This document shows, piece by piece, positions 33,746 through 46,965 of a stretch of 64,000 bases of DNA; the first letter of the stretch is position 1, and each line of letters begins with the position of its first letter. This DNA is from Microcebus murinus (taxonomy: Eukaryota; Chordata; Mammalia; Primates; Cheirogaleidae). The stretch lies in assembly GCF_040939455.1 (NCBI RefSeq), contig NC_134119.1, positions 9,040,501-9,104,500 on the forward strand, given 5' to 3'. The translations under genes were made by a program, and so were the position numbers. The notes beneath the pieces were generated by a model. The model was not told where the DNA came from and did no database searches. It worked only from the letters and a program-made list of their open reading frames with translations.

Positions 33746-34504
33746 AAACCATCTTTGTTTCATCTTTGTTTTTAACAGTTACAACAATATTTCTTAAACT
33801 CCATCCATTTGTGTACCTCATGCACAATTTTTACTATGTCTGGGTGACAACTGTTATAAAGATGTGAAATACTTTTCTTTCCATTAGCTTTCCCTTCCTT
33901 TTGGGTTAAATTTATTTAAATGGCAATATTTTAGGAAAAGCGCAAATGTAAAACATCAAATATCATTTACCTTAAATAGATAACCAGCTTGAATATATCA
34001 CAAAGTCAACATAAAAGTGTCACTGAATTCTAACCGGACTTGCAGGTTGAGAGTCTGAGCCTGAGGTCAGCTCTTGCTTTGTTAAAAAGGAAGATTAACA
34101 AGTGACAAAACTGGCGCTGGGGACGACATACACCAGCACCCACTGAGACAGTCTCCCCACCCAAAGCAGAAGGATCTAAAGAATCCAATGGGCAAATCTT
34201 TGCCACTAGGAAAGACTAATGTCAGTGTTATTTGATGATGAGTCTAGGTACCCCCAAATCATACTGAGTCTCCTTTTGTTCTGTTGTTTTGTTTTTGATA
34301 TACCACATTATGCTCGACCCTCATACAAAAGATGTGTGCAGAGAACAAAGATTTACTATTTTGGACATTTTTAAGATTCTACATCAACAATCTAGAAACG
34401 ACTTTAAGCTGGCTCATCTTGAAACCCATCACGAATTCCTGCTCATGGACTAAAAACCTGAGTAAAGCAATAAAAGTCAAAATCAATCTACTCTTCTTCA
34501 AGAT
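33746..34504. other. unassigned A+T-rich sequence
   Basis: No gene or repeat recognised. Confidence 0.4.
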
Positions 34505-34640
34505 GGCTTTATCCATTAATTCATGAATTCATCCATTCAGTGAATCATCCTTGAGAGCCCCAGTGCTGAGAATAAAGAGACAGGCAACACGGACGTTGTC
34601 CTGCCCTCACAGAGTTTGTGGCATGGAATAATGGCATGAC
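34505..34640 (-). repeat. L2 3' end fragment
   Basis: Reverse L2: 'aattcatccattcagtgaat', 'cagtgctgagaataaagaga', 'gtcctgccctcacagagttt'. Confidence 0.65.
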
Positions 34641-35589
34641 TAGCACACGAGGCAGCAACACTTACCAAACAGCAACGAGGCAATCGTGTGTAGAGCCTTC
34701 TGCTCCTTAAGGAGGACATGTGAGAAACTAGACTGGCAGATAGAAATGCAGAGGAGGGATCGTTCTCTGGCCTCTCTCAGATGGTTTCCGGGGGTGGCAG
34801 CACTCACAGACTATGATTCTCCTATGGGAGCAAGGAAGCTGGGAGCCCCTGAGGTGAGGAACCCAACAGGCTCTTAGAACTCCACAAGACAGACGTGCTA
34901 TCGGCATCCGGCGGGTAGAGACCAGGGATTCTGTTCAACCGCCCACAGTCCCCACCACAGGGGGTATCAGGTCCAAAATGTCCACAGTGCTCATGTTCTG
35001 GAGTAAAGAAAGCTGCACCAAACCAGTGTCTGGTGGCGAAATAAACCCCTAGACTGCCTTCAGTCAGGACACCTGTGCCCTCGTGGGGCCAGCTGATGTG
35101 AATGAAGATAACAAGGGAATTTCAAAGGGAAGGAAAGTTAGATGAGAGGGGAAAATGGGCTTGGAGGAGAATCTCTGCTGACTTGAATATCTACTTTATG
35201 AATCTAATGAGAGCAACAGACATGGGTGGTCCACAGACTGCTTGGTAGTGTGTCATTCCTTTTTTGTGGGGTCTTACACAAAGACCTGCAAGAGAAAGAC
35301 TCACGAAGTCAGAGATGGGAGGCAAAACTCTGAAGTTTGACTCAGTAAAATTTCACACTCTTTAAGGACCTGGAGAGGCAGTGGTTTACCGGACAAATAT
35401 GGCTCATATCCAGTATTTTGACTTTTGTGTATGAACCAATACAACGCAGTGTAAAAGTAGAAGTAGGAGCCAAGACAGAGGGCAGCCCAGAGTTCAGCTG
35501 GATGATCCTCCGGGTAAATAGGGGTGGGGGGACTTGGAGGGCAGCAAGCGCGGGGCAAAGAACCCGGGCTGCCAAGGGAGTACTGACCC
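34641..35589. other. unassigned sequence
   Basis: No named repeat. Overlapping frames of 176 codons (35342-35872, minus) and 114 codons (35418-35762, plus) run partly into a MIR and show no domain, so neither is called. Confidence 0.4.
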
Positions 35590-35735
35590 TACCTCCTAGC
35601 TGGGGAGGTTCCTTCATCTCGCTAAGGCTCAGTGATTTCATCTGTAAAATGGAGATGCTGGGAGGACTGGGAGAGATTAGACATGCAAAGCACCTGGTAC
35701 GTACACCACTAACATTAGCTATCATCATGGCTGGA
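35590..35735 (+). repeat. MIR SINE fragment
   Basis: Forward MIR core: 'ctcagtgatttcatctgtaa', 'aatggagatgctgggaggac' and 'gcaaagcacctggtacgtac'. Confidence 0.7.
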
Positions 35736-36554
35736 GTGTGCAATGTCCCAGCTTGGTTTTGAAATAGGCACTGAACCCAGCACAGAATAAATGCTGCTAA
35801 CCTACAGCCTGGGCTACTGGTCTGGTAGGTAGTTGGGCTTCTGACGGGAACATGTTCTCCGTATTTGAGCAACTCTCACTGGGGGCATGAGGTCCAACCC
35901 AGGATCAAGCACGAATGTGCAAAATTTCTATCTTCTGTATAATTCACAAGCCCGAATTTCCAGTGCAATCTTGGAGCCTATCCTGTCTTTCTTTAGGATA
36001 GAAATATTCTTGAGACAGAAGAAACTGTAGACAGCTCTCATTGCCTTCTGGGTAATCATGTCTTTAAAGTAAAACTCCTGAGGCTTATTACGAAACAAAT
36101 TGCATTTTACCCATGTCCTTGGAGAGAAGTTTTAGATGGATGGGTGTTGAAGTGAAAGCTTCTAGAAGCTGATCTTGTTTCAAAGGAAAAGAATGTGCTT
36201 TCAATTTTTGATGGTGTGCAGTGGATTATTTTTATACTTATTCCCGAGTCTTTCATTGGAACACATAATGGCTACCTGCTGCCACAACAGCGAGGGAATT
36301 TTCTACTCTAATGTCTGCGATCCTGTTTCATCTTTATGATGTGCAGAAGAAATGAGAGTTTGCCTGGAATTAGCAGCTTTTGACCCATCTTCTCCTAGGA
36401 GCTCAAGATGCAACAATAGCATCTAGCTAGCATTTATCGGATGTGTGTGACTCACCGTGGTGGCATCTTTTGTTGCAGTGTTCTAGAAGATACAGTTACA
36501 ACTGGGGTGAACTCTAGGGAAGCGAGAAGGGACGAGGGCTGGAAGTGATAGTCT
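35736..36554. other. unassigned sequence
   Basis: No gene or repeat recognised. Confidence 0.4.
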
Positions 36555-37015
36555 GAGTCAGTCAGGGTCTCAGCAGGAAGGAGATACCCATTCAAACTGT
36601 GTAGTGCAAGAAATATTTAATAAAGGGCCTGCTTACGCAGACTAAGGCAGCGTTTCGGGAGAGCGGGACATCTGGAATAGTAACAGCTGGAATCAGGCCT
36701 GAAGGGGCAAGAAGAAAAAGTGCCACCAGAAGCCAGACAGGTGACTGCAGGGAGAGGGGCACAAGAGAGAACCTGCAGCCTTTGTTAGAGTGACACAACC
36801 AGCCCGTGGGCATGGGACGGGGAGGGGCTGAGGGAATGCATGCTCCAAAGCCTTTCTCTCCCACCTTGTGATCTTTGCTGCCCTACTAGCCAAGCAGACA
36901 GGAAGCTGGAGGGCAGAGAGCCCATCGGTGCAGACCCCACAGCGAGCCTCCCAGGGCGCCTAGCCGGGGGACTGACCAGTGGATCTGGAGAGACATGAAA
37001 GAGAACCGACACTGG
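36555..37015 (+). repeat. interspersed repeat, probably LTR-derived (family not named)
   Basis: Phrases 'cagggtctcagcaggaagga', 'tatttaataaagggcctgct', 'gagaacctgcagcctttgtt' and 'ccagtggatctggaga' are familiar from a dispersed mammalian repeat, but I cannot recall its name. Four overlapping minus-strand frames fall in it and are by-products. Confidence 0.45.
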
Positions 37016-39823
37016 CCCCAGAGGCCGGTGTTCTTTATCTGTGACGTTAGGATTTCACAGGAGGAGAATGCATTAACATGAAGGCGGAGAAGGAGAAAGA
37101 GGGAAAGGAAGAAGCTAGCAAAGGCAGTAACTGGGAAGAAAGACAAGTAAACAGGCAATTACATTCAGAGGGAGTGTGTCCCGGCAGCAAGCACCGGTTG
37201 CCATAGGAACGCCAAAGCAGAGTCTCTCCCTGGGGCCTGGGGAGGCAGGTGAGGCCTCCGGAGGAGGAAGGAGTGTCTGAGTATGAACCCGAAGGGTGGG
37301 TGGGAATCAGCCAGGTGAGGGGTGGAGAAAGGCGTCTACAAAGACCCTGAAGTGAACCGAAACGTGGCTGGTTCTCAGAGGTCAGGTAAGTTTGGGGAGA
37401 GGCAAGAAGACAGACTGGTGAAGGAAACAGAGGACCAAAAAGAGCCTGATATGTGACAACAAAGAGCTCAGATTTCATCCTACGGAAAATGAGAGACATA
37501 GAAGAGAGTGACGAGAATAAATTGGCACTTTCATGTTTTCCTCCAACTTGACTCCCAGGAAGCACGTCTGATGCTGTCAGCCTCTCGGCAAACACATACC
37601 TGTTTGTCGCCATACTTGACAAAAAGAAAGTGTACAGGGAGGATTGATCTGTCTTTTGAATCCGTGGCAAAGATCCAAGTGGCCAAAGAAAAACACAGGT
37701 GGCTCCTTTGGTTAGGTGAATGTTTCCATGACAAAGGAAAATGTTGATGTACCTCTCCACTAACCACTGCACGCCTGAATAGAGACACCAACATTTCAAA
37801 AGGCAACCTGACACACCTTTGGCATTTAAGAAATAGAAGTCTTAAGCCTCAGCATCATGAGCTGAGCCCAGATTAATGACCTTTCAGACTATAGGCTCCA
37901 GGAATTAGAAATAGGTCAGCCTTGCAAAGAATTTTAAGAAATCACCGAACCACTGCAAATCAGACAGCTTCTCACTGGTTCCACCCACCCTTAAGAAAGT
38001 GACCCTCCCAACCCCCACATCCTGTTTGCCTCTATTTCATCTGTTCCCTTCGTGTTGGGTGTTGGGAGAGCAAATATAAATTTCCTGCAAAGACACTACC
38101 TTGGGTGCAAAACAAAGGATATATATAATTAGAAGTATGTTAATTTCTCACTGGGTTCATGGAGGAAGGCCGATTTTCATAACTCATGTGCGTGTCCTTT
38201 GCATAATTGCTTTTTGTCAATTATGTTTTATGCAATAAATAAATCCTGCAATATAGTGATCTGAATGATAAAATTATCAGGTCACATTTTTTGTTTTATC
38301 TTTATCTTGGTAAAATTTGTTCTGAAATTGTGAGTTTGGAAATAGAAACTGTCTTCTCATACCCTAGCATGGATAACCACTGACAATATTCTCAAACATG
38401 AGCATGGTCCATTAAATTGATCAGTCCGAACATCTCCCAGAGGGCAGCAGAGTTCTACTGATTTGACCTTTCTTTTTCTGGAGTCCTGAATTTTGCTATT
38501 GAGATGTAAGCACCAGCACTCACCTGATGTCATTTTCTAACACACTGAATACCCTTCCAACATTCAAGTTTACATTTCTGCAAAGGGCTGTTTTTGGGAG
38601 AACCAAGGCTTTTCCATAAGGGTTCTGTCTAGAATAGCTACCCTTTCCTGTGGCCAATGGCTCCTACTCCACTGTCCCATCTTGCTGGTGGGAGGTGTTT
38701 ATCACAGCACTCCTGCCTTCTTTGTAACCACATGAGTGGGGACAAGCTGGGCCAATGGTCCCATCATATCCTGAGGCAGTAGTGGGTCCAGGGATGGCTC
38801 TGAGTCTGAAGGCAAGCACAGCTTCAGAAACAGGGTAAGACTCTAAAAGTGAGTGTCAGGTTGGGTCAAGGCCCTGGATCCACTCATGCCTGAAGCTATT
38901 CTGCTCCATCCTTCCCAGGGTTTGATTACGTAAGGTAATCAGTGTCCCTCCACTTTGATTTCTCTATAATCTGAAGGAGTCCTGATAAATGTATTATTCT
39001 CTTCATGCTCTTTAGAAAGTACAATTCCCAGTTCTTTCTACATATTTTTCTCTAACATCTCTCCAGCTGTTCACAACCACAGATTTGCACAAGAGCTTGG
39101 TTTTTGCTGCAGGAAGGAAAGGAAAGAGAAGATACTAGAGGGAACATCAGATATCAGTGCCTCCTAAGCCCATGGACTAGATTTGATCATCTTTAGCTGG
39201 AGTGAAGACCAGAAGCTGCAGAACCCATTTTCATAAGAAGGAGTGTGAGACCCTGAGCTCCGGGACCCGCCTCATGGCCAGGGGGTATAACATGGGACAG
39301 ATTCAGAAAGGTGGTGAGATTTCCCACCTCTGCATAGAACCTAGAGCCAGTCCATGGGCATGTAACTGAAAGAGCACCTCGCATGGAACCCCGTGCTCAA
39401 TCAACACTGTGCTGTTACAGTCTTGGAATGTTATTGTTTGAAGAAGAGGCCCCAATTTTCATTTTGCACTGGGCCCTGCAAATTATGTAGCCAGTCTTGA
39501 TAGAACACAGCACTCATCATCTCAAAAGTCGTAAGGCAGTGGCTTCTACACAAAGGGCATCCCCAGTAGGGTGATGGCAAAACTCCTTCAACTGGGTTTG
39601 TAACCAAAGGACACTAATCAGTGGCAGGAAGAGAGAAGAACACAGAGGATGGCTGTTGATGGAATTGGGTGTGGCCCCACGCAAGATACTCTTTTGGGGG
39701 TTTCAAGAAGGAACTGTGAAGACTTGCTTGGGTGGAGTCAGGGGAATGGACTCTGATCCCAAAATCAAGTTAGCTAGTGGGAGACTTAGAGCTTTCAAAT
39801 GGAGGAATAATATACACACAACT
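37016..39823. other. long unassigned stretch
   Basis: Nearly 2.8 kb without a transposon I can name. The 255-codon minus-strand frame at 37047-37814 is the longest non-repeat frame in the window, but it shows no motif, low-complexity signature or recognisable family and has mixed composition. The part near 38100-38350 is A+T-rich with TAATTA-like sites. Confidence 0.35.
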
Positions 39824-40440
<617 letters not shown>

Positions 40441-40509
40441 TATTAAAATTATACATAATTTGGAAATAAGTAGTTGTAGGTATATGAATAACTAGTTAAT
40501 AAAAGAGTG

Positions 40510-42140
40510 AAGCATTATCCACTTTTTAGTGTGTGTTAAGCAATGTTCTAAACCAGCGATGAAACTTTTATTTCTCAGGATGCCTTTAAACTCTTAAAAA
40601 TTATGGAGCTTCCCAAAGAGTTTTTACTTATAGGGCTTATAGTGATCAATATTTGCCATATTAGAAATAAAAACTTGGAAAGTTTTAATATATTTATTTA
40701 TAAATTTGTGTTAAAATAGTAACAAGTTAATAATAAATGGTTATGAATCCATTACATGTTAACATAAACAACACATGCCTATATAAACATAACTATGGTT
40801 TCCAAAGATAGGATTAATTTTTTAATGTCTAGTTGTAGAAAACAGCTAAAGTCTAATTTCTTTTCCTATATTCAGTCTGTTGTGATATGTTGTTCTGGCT
40901 GTAGTAAGTATATGAGGAAAATCCAGTCTCACATATATATGTACTTGGAAAAGAGAACAGAATTTTAAGAAGCCTTTCAGATAAGTGTGGATTTTCTTCT
41001 CTGATACTATACCAAAACTCAACAAGTAACAGTTTTTCAAAGGTTAGTTGTAATGTGGAATTTGAGCCCCTATCAATAGATTTTTCGTATTCTGCTACAT
41101 TAAAATCCTATCTTGCAATTTGAATGGAACTTTTACCAATGCATGATTTTGTAACATCGTATTTTTTGGTCATTTGGAAAATACTGACTTACCAAGTTAT
41201 AAAGACATTCCAGATCTTGACATATTTCACATCAACACCACTCTCATCAGAAAAGTATTTAAGTAGGGAGAAGCTGTCAAGCTCACAGTGGTGGATTCAA
41301 CTTTTCCAAAATTCTAATTGTTGCTTGAAAATAAGAATGTTATCATTGGCAACAAATACCACTAGCTGTTTTCCTTGCAGTGATAGCTCATTTTGCTCAT
41401 TTAAAAAAAAAAAATCTGCCAGATCCTGAGGTCTGAATAACCATAATTCATTAGTCATTCTTCCCAATGAAAATGATGTTTCATGGAAACAATGGCTGCT
41501 TCAGCTTCAACTCAAACCAGGCAAGTGTTTTCACTAGTGGCAACCATCACGATGCCTTATATAGCAGAAGTGCTTTATATATACTTCCCTTTTTATCTCA
41601 CAGAATATTTAAAAATATTGCTTTAATAAAATTAAAAATTCTCCCACTTCATCAAAGACACTCTTGAAACTCGTGTTTTGTTCTTTTTTTTTTTTTCCCT
41701 ATCAAATATGTCACAATGAATAACACAATGACTGCTAGTACAGCTGGTACCACTGCCTTGATTCACGGAAGGCACCAGCAGTTCCACCCAACACTACTCT
41801 TGCACCATTAGTGCAAAAGCCAACTCAGTAAAAAGACAAATTCCTTCTTAATGTTATTATGAAAATACTTTTGATCCTGTGAATCCCAGATCTTTGGGAC
41901 CCAAACCCAAACTCCAGATCTTTGGAGTTTCCAAACCACACCTCCTTTGAAGACTGCTGTTCTGAACTGTCCCCATACTCTCAATCATCACAATAACTCG
42001 GTGACATAGGTGTTACTACTATCCTCATTTTAGAAATAAGAAAACTGAGGCAAAGCAAGCTTGCTTAAGATCATACAGCCACTAAGTGGAAGGACCAGGA
42101 ATTGGCTGGAGTGTGAGCTCTTAGCCACTAGGATGAAACA
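40510..42140 (-). repeat. MIR SINE split by a 1.4-kb hAT element
   Basis: The left scrap 'gtgtgttaagcaatgttcta' and the right part 'caatcatcacaataactcgg', 'ttttagaaataagaaaactg' and 'agatcatacagccactaagt' are two halves of one reverse MIR, interrupted at 40554-41959. Confidence 0.75.
40554..41959. mobile_element. hAT (Charlie-like) DNA transposon remnant, 1406 bp
   Basis: The ends 'cagcgatgaaac' and 'gaagactgctg' are worn hAT termini. Flanks 'ttctaaac' (40546-40553) and 'ttctgaac' (41960-41967) are an 8-bp target duplication matching at 7 of 8 bases. The interior contains 'aaaattatggagcttcccaa' and 'cccattacatgtta'-like wording known to me from a large mammalian hAT repeat whose name I cannot fix. 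No transposase frame survives. Confidence 0.75.
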
Positions 42141-43249
42141 AGGGTGTGGTTTTATCTGCATATTTTATAACCACATATTTCCCAGCTTTTTCAGAAAATA
42201 TGCTATGGTGATGAGAAAAAAGGAAAAAGGGCCTAAAGCAAGACTGACCAAGGAACAAAGAGAAAGATCACAAAGGAGATTATCTCTGATGAAATTTACC
42301 ATTCACCCGTGAGATTAGGATACCTCCCTAGACACAACCAGAACACAGCACACTTAAAATTGCATTGATGTAAATACAATTTAGATTTTTTTTGAAATTA
42401 GGTGATATAATAATGAAAAGTGTCAACTAAAAGCCTTGGATGATACACTTGGGTCAACATCAGAATTCGAGGAGAAGGTGGTTAGGACTGAGCTGGGTTC
42501 TCAGCGAACAATACGCTGCCTTTACTTTAAAGGCAATTTATCAGGACTTATCCAAGCCTGTAAGAGCAATCCCTTAAGACCATCCAATTTCCTTTCTTTC
42601 TAATTCCATACTTAGCACAGCAACCTTCTGATAATTAATTTGGTTTCTCAGGTAAGTCAATACCGCGAAAGAGACTGGTTGAGTTATTGTGCTGGCTATA
42701 TTGCCTGCTGTAAATGAATAAATTGGTTTGTGGATTTATCAATCTACCTCCCCAGAGTTCAGTTTGCAAATACCACTTTTCCTATGGTACACTGTCATTT
42801 GACTTGTAGACCTGCAGTGCTATGTGACCAAAATGAGCAGGGCTCATTCAAGACTTTCGTAACCCTGGCCACTCTTGTTGTAGGAAGTACCACGCATGTT
42901 ATACCAAGTACATTCAAATGCACTCAGTCCCAGGGCTGCCTTGTTGCAAAAACAAAGTTCTGAATGGAGCTCCCTACATGTACATTGTGCAATACATGGC
43001 CTTGCTTCTGCTACACAGAAAATAAAATTTATATTGTTAAAGATAAGTGGAAAGACTGTTTAGAAAGCTGCTTATTTAGTTCTGAGTCACTCACTGGGCC
43101 AAAAGTTCCCAGAAATCATTATGAATGGCAGAGAATGCTCTCAAAATAGACTTTCCATTTCTCCATTTTAGTAACAGAACCCTCTCCTTGCACCCAAATT
43201 TAAAGGGTATAAAGTCACCTAGCTGGAGACTTTCCTTGTACTTCTAAAT
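42141..43249. other. unassigned sequence
   Basis: No gene or repeat recognised over 1.1 kb. Frames of 77 and 61 codons here lack features. Confidence 0.4.
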
Positions 43250-43742
43250 GTAGTGCTGTGTATTGCTCAGAGCTCACCAGAGAAACAGAACTAATGCAAT
43301 ACAGAAAGATATGTAGAAAACAATGTTTATGAGGGATTAGGAAGGCTGAGAAGCCCCACAACCTGCCACCTGCAAATTAAAGATCCAGGAAAATCAGTGG
43401 TCTGAGAACCACTGAGACCACTGGGGAGCCAATGGTGTAAGTCCCAGAACCCAAAGGCCCAAGAACCAGGAGCTCTGACAGCCAAGGGCAAGAGAAGACA
43501 GATGGCTCAGCCCTAGGGGAGAGAGAGAGAGTGAATTTTTCCTTCCTCCACCTTTCTATTCTAGTCAGGGCCTCAATGGATTGAATAATGCCCACCTACA
43601 TTATTTTTTTACTCAGTCTACCAATTCAAACACTAATCTCTTCTGCAAACACCCTCACAGACACACCCAGAAATAATGTTTTGCTAGATTTCTGGGCATC
43701 CCTTAGCCCTGGCAAGTTGACACATAAAATTAACCATCACAT
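43250..43742 (-). mobile_element. ancient solo LTR, same family as 10474-10908
   Basis: It starts 'gctcaccagagaaacagaac' and ends 'gcaagttgacacataaaatt' then 'aaccatcaca', the reverse of the plus-strand LTR at 10.5 kb. Interior: 'ccctcacagacacacccaga'. Confidence 0.7.
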
Positions 43743-44119
43743 CATGTTGTTGAGCCTGGCCAAAGGCATATGAGCAGGCAGAACATGTGTGACTTTCGGA
43801 TAACATTCCTTTGAATGGAAGACCCTTGGTTTCTCTTACCATCATTCCTTCTTGCTATGAACTACATCATCCACATCGGACTAGTTAGTCAAGATTAATA
43901 ACAGGGACAGGGACAACGGCTCAGGGGCTGGCAGAGCAATGAGATGGAAGGAACCCGGGCTCCTGGATGACATCACGAAGCATCCCCCGATCTTCACTCT
44001 GCAGTGTGAGACAGAAATAAACTACTGTGTTGTTTGTTTTATTTTGGGGTGTCTCTGTTACATACCCTTGTCCCATGCCCTAATATTAGAAAATCAAATC
44101 ATACATTTTTTATTAGTGT
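43743..44119. other. unassigned sequence
   Basis: No gene or repeat recognised. Confidence 0.4.
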
Positions 44120-44632
44120 TAAACAAAGCCAGTACCCTTGTGGCTATAGCCGTATCCTATCTGGCTCCTCTCTGCCCTTGTTTCCACCACTCCCTGCGTC
44201 ACAGCTCAGCCACACTCATCTCCTTGTCGTGTGTCACCACGTCAGGCATCCTCCTCCCTCGGGATCTTTGTACTTGCTATTTCTTCTCTGTGAATTCTCT
44301 TCCCGCCCTTATGAAACTTCACGGCAAATTCCCTCACCTCCTTCAGGCTTTTGTTCAGACGCCACCTTCTCCACGAAGCCTCCCGCAATGACCTTATTGA
44401 AAGGTACACGTTGCCACCACCTACCACCAAGGGCCACATTTCTCCTCCCCTGGCGTATTTTCTTTGTGGGACTTAAGAACATAAGATGCCACATTCATCT
44501 TGTTTATTGTCCTTCCATTCTCATCACAAAAGCAAGTATTTGTGTGTTTTGTCCACTACACTAACCCCATCACCTAGTATACAATGGAACCTAGTAGATA
44601 CTTAATAAATATTGGTTGAATTAATAAATTTG
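44120..44632 (+). repeat. L2 LINE 3' portion
   Basis: L2 order: 'ctgcccttgtttccaccact', 'ttcaggcttttgttcagacg', 'ccaccttctccacgaagcct' and the tail 'agtagatacttaataaatat'. The 150- and 176-codon frames over it are non-coding L2 3' sequence. Confidence 0.85.
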
Positions 44633-44970
44633 TTAATTTCAAGTTAATTTTTTAGAGGTTAAATACAGTGGTTTTTAAAAATGTTTTAGGTCTTAAATAT
44701 TTTAGAAGCCCTTAAACACTGTATAGACTATAGGTACTCTATAGTTCCTAATGTATACAATAGCACCAGCACTGAATGTGTGCATGTTGAGGGGGGTCCT
44801 CCTCCCCCAGCTTCTACCCTGCAGGTACAGAGCACTTGGCACCCCTGACCAGGGACAGCAGACTCTGCCTGTGCTCCTCTCATACCACTTTGATTCTTTT
44901 TACATTTTCTGTGCATCCTGCTCTCACCACTAATTTCTGTGGGCCCTTGCTTATTTATACCTGTGATTCT

Positions 44971-45253
44971 TTATTTTTTTTTTTTTTTGGAGCCAAGATC
45001 TTGCTCTGTCACCCAGGCTAGAGGGCAGTGGGGCACTTGTAGCTCACTGTAACCTTAAACTCCTGGACTCAAGCTATCCTCCTGCTTCAGCCTCCCAAGT
45101 AGCTGGATCTACAGGTGCACACTACCATGCCAGGCTAATTTGTTTCTTTTTTTGCAGAGATGGGGGTCTCTCTATGTTGCCCAGGCTGGTCTCAAACTCC
45201 TGGGTTCAAGCAATCCTTCCACCTGGGCCTCCCAAAATGCTGGCGCATCTGGC
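44971..45253 (-). mobile_element. AluJ-like Alu
   Basis: A full reverse dimer with strongly diverged sequence ('cttgctctgtcacccaggct', 'aactcctggactcaagctat') and no lemur-type linker, so it is of the old AluJ class. The target duplication 'tatacctgtgattct' (44956-44970) recurs at 45254-45268 with one mismatch. Confidence 0.93.
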
Positions 45254-45274
45254 TATACCTGTGATCCTTTTTAA

Positions 45275-45635
45275 GGAGCTGCCACAGGCTATGGGAACTG
45301 CTTTGCTCACAGGGAAGAGAACCGTAAGTGCCTGGGAGTGTACACCCTCCCAAGTGGCTCTTAGCCAGGGACCAACTGTGGGAGGAGTATGAGAGCCCCA
45401 TTCTTTTCCCACCATTTGAGAAAAAGATCTGAGATATGATTGATGCAGTAGAGCTCCCCAGGGGATCAGGCTGTGGCTGGGATTTGCCTGAGGTCACACC
45501 TTGCTTGGCTTCTTTCTCTTCCCTGTCCTGCTCCTCCCATCCCCCTACACGGTTCTTCTGGGGGAACATTCTCAATAAACCCCTTGCCCATGAATCCTCA
45601 TCTCAGGCTTTGCTGTGGGGAGTCTGACATTACCA
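45275..45635 (+). repeat. interspersed LTR-like repeat (family not named)
   Basis: Wording such as 'atctgagatatgattgatgc', 'cattctcaataaaccccttg' and 'atgaatcctcatctcaggct' is familiar from a dispersed mammalian repeat. An AATAAA at about 45573-45578 sits near the 3' end as in an LTR. The 127-codon minus frame across it is a by-product. Confidence 0.45.
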
Positions 45636-46965
45636 CAGCAGCCTCCCACCCACATTTGCCTAAATTCCCTCGGAGATCAAAGTCCCTGTGGCTACCACTG
45701 CTGCCGTCTTCCCCTTGAGGGTTAAAGTAAGAGCGAACAACACTGTCATGCTCTTCAGGGAGCAAATGCCTCTGTGTGAACAGACATCACCAGGCAGATA
45801 ACTAAGAGGAGGGAGAAATTACTGGATGAAACAGGTGAAAAAAAAAATGACCACAGGGTACTCAAAAGCACAAAGGTTGGAAAATAATGCCAAATATTGA
45901 GAAATGGGTTCAAGCTCAACTCACCGACAGATTTGTTACCTGACCCTAGATGAGCCTCCATTTGATAAATTCTAGCTATCTTGCCCTCTAAGATCAAGTC
46001 TGTGTTGAGCTTTTGATTCTCCCAAAGAAAATTATACCACTGCATAGCTCTCGTTTCCAGCCTGCTTGTTTGAATTAAAGCTTTGCAGCATTTTAGTTTA
46101 TGGTATCTCTGGGGAGGAGTGAATATGTCAGTGTAATTAACTCATCTGATGAGAGAGGTCTTGTTTATTTCCCCTACAAAATAACAGGTGGTGGTTGAGC
46201 TCCGATACATTATGGTGATATGAAATGCATTTAGAATAAATCACATTAAATAAATAGGGAAACAAAATGATTTCAAGGTACATTTTTTATTGTTTTAAAT
46301 TAAGTTTTGAAAGTGAACAGCTGCATACCAAAAAGCCACAAAAAGCTGCTACTCACCTCCAATCTGCTCCTCTGAGAAAGGGTTAATGGGATCCTCAAGT
46401 TCAACCGATTGGGACTAATAGAAACTTGAGGATTGTTTTCAAATTACTATCAGGACAATCACTGGGTGTCTGAGCACCCTCTTTGTGCATGGGACACGAC
46501 AGTCTAACCAATTTGGGTGATTAGTTAAAACAACCATATGCAATTCATTTTACAAAATCCACAATGTCCTGCATTTCATAAACATGTAACAGTAACACCA
46601 TGTGTTGAGCATTAAGTACATAAAAACAAATATGGCAGAGTCTTTGCCACTGGGAGCTCACAGTCTAAACAAACATTATAGATAAAAGGTATTTCCAGGT
46701 ATTAGAATTGTAAAAGTTATTACTCCTACTTCCAAAAATTTAATGAAATTTTAGAAATTGATTTTTTTTTACAATTAAATAAATCAAGATCTAAAAAGCA
46801 AGAACAACAACCACAACAAAATAGCATCAGCAAACCAGACCTATTGAAGACTTCCTGATGTGGCATAGGTGAGACTATTTGATCGGAGCTGTGGAAATGT
46901 TAGGCTGGAGAGAGCCTTTGAGAAAGACACATGGTGTAAGTGAAGGGGAAGGTGGCAATCTGGAG
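45636..46965. other. unassigned; 46060-46400 candidate conserved non-coding element
   Basis: No repeat recognised except a possible worn L2 near 46600-46690. The 46060-46400 part is repeat-free and contains 'gtgtaattaactcatctg', a TAATTA homeodomain-type site beside a CATCTG E-box. Confidence 0.3.

Noticed and set aside
35342..35872. 176-codon minus frame and 114-codon plus frame
   Set aside because: They overlap each other and a MIR copy and contain no known motif.
43939..44564. Overlapping 150- and 176-codon plus-strand frames
   Set aside because: Both mostly overlay the 3' non-coding portion of an L2 LINE and show no L2 protein motifs.
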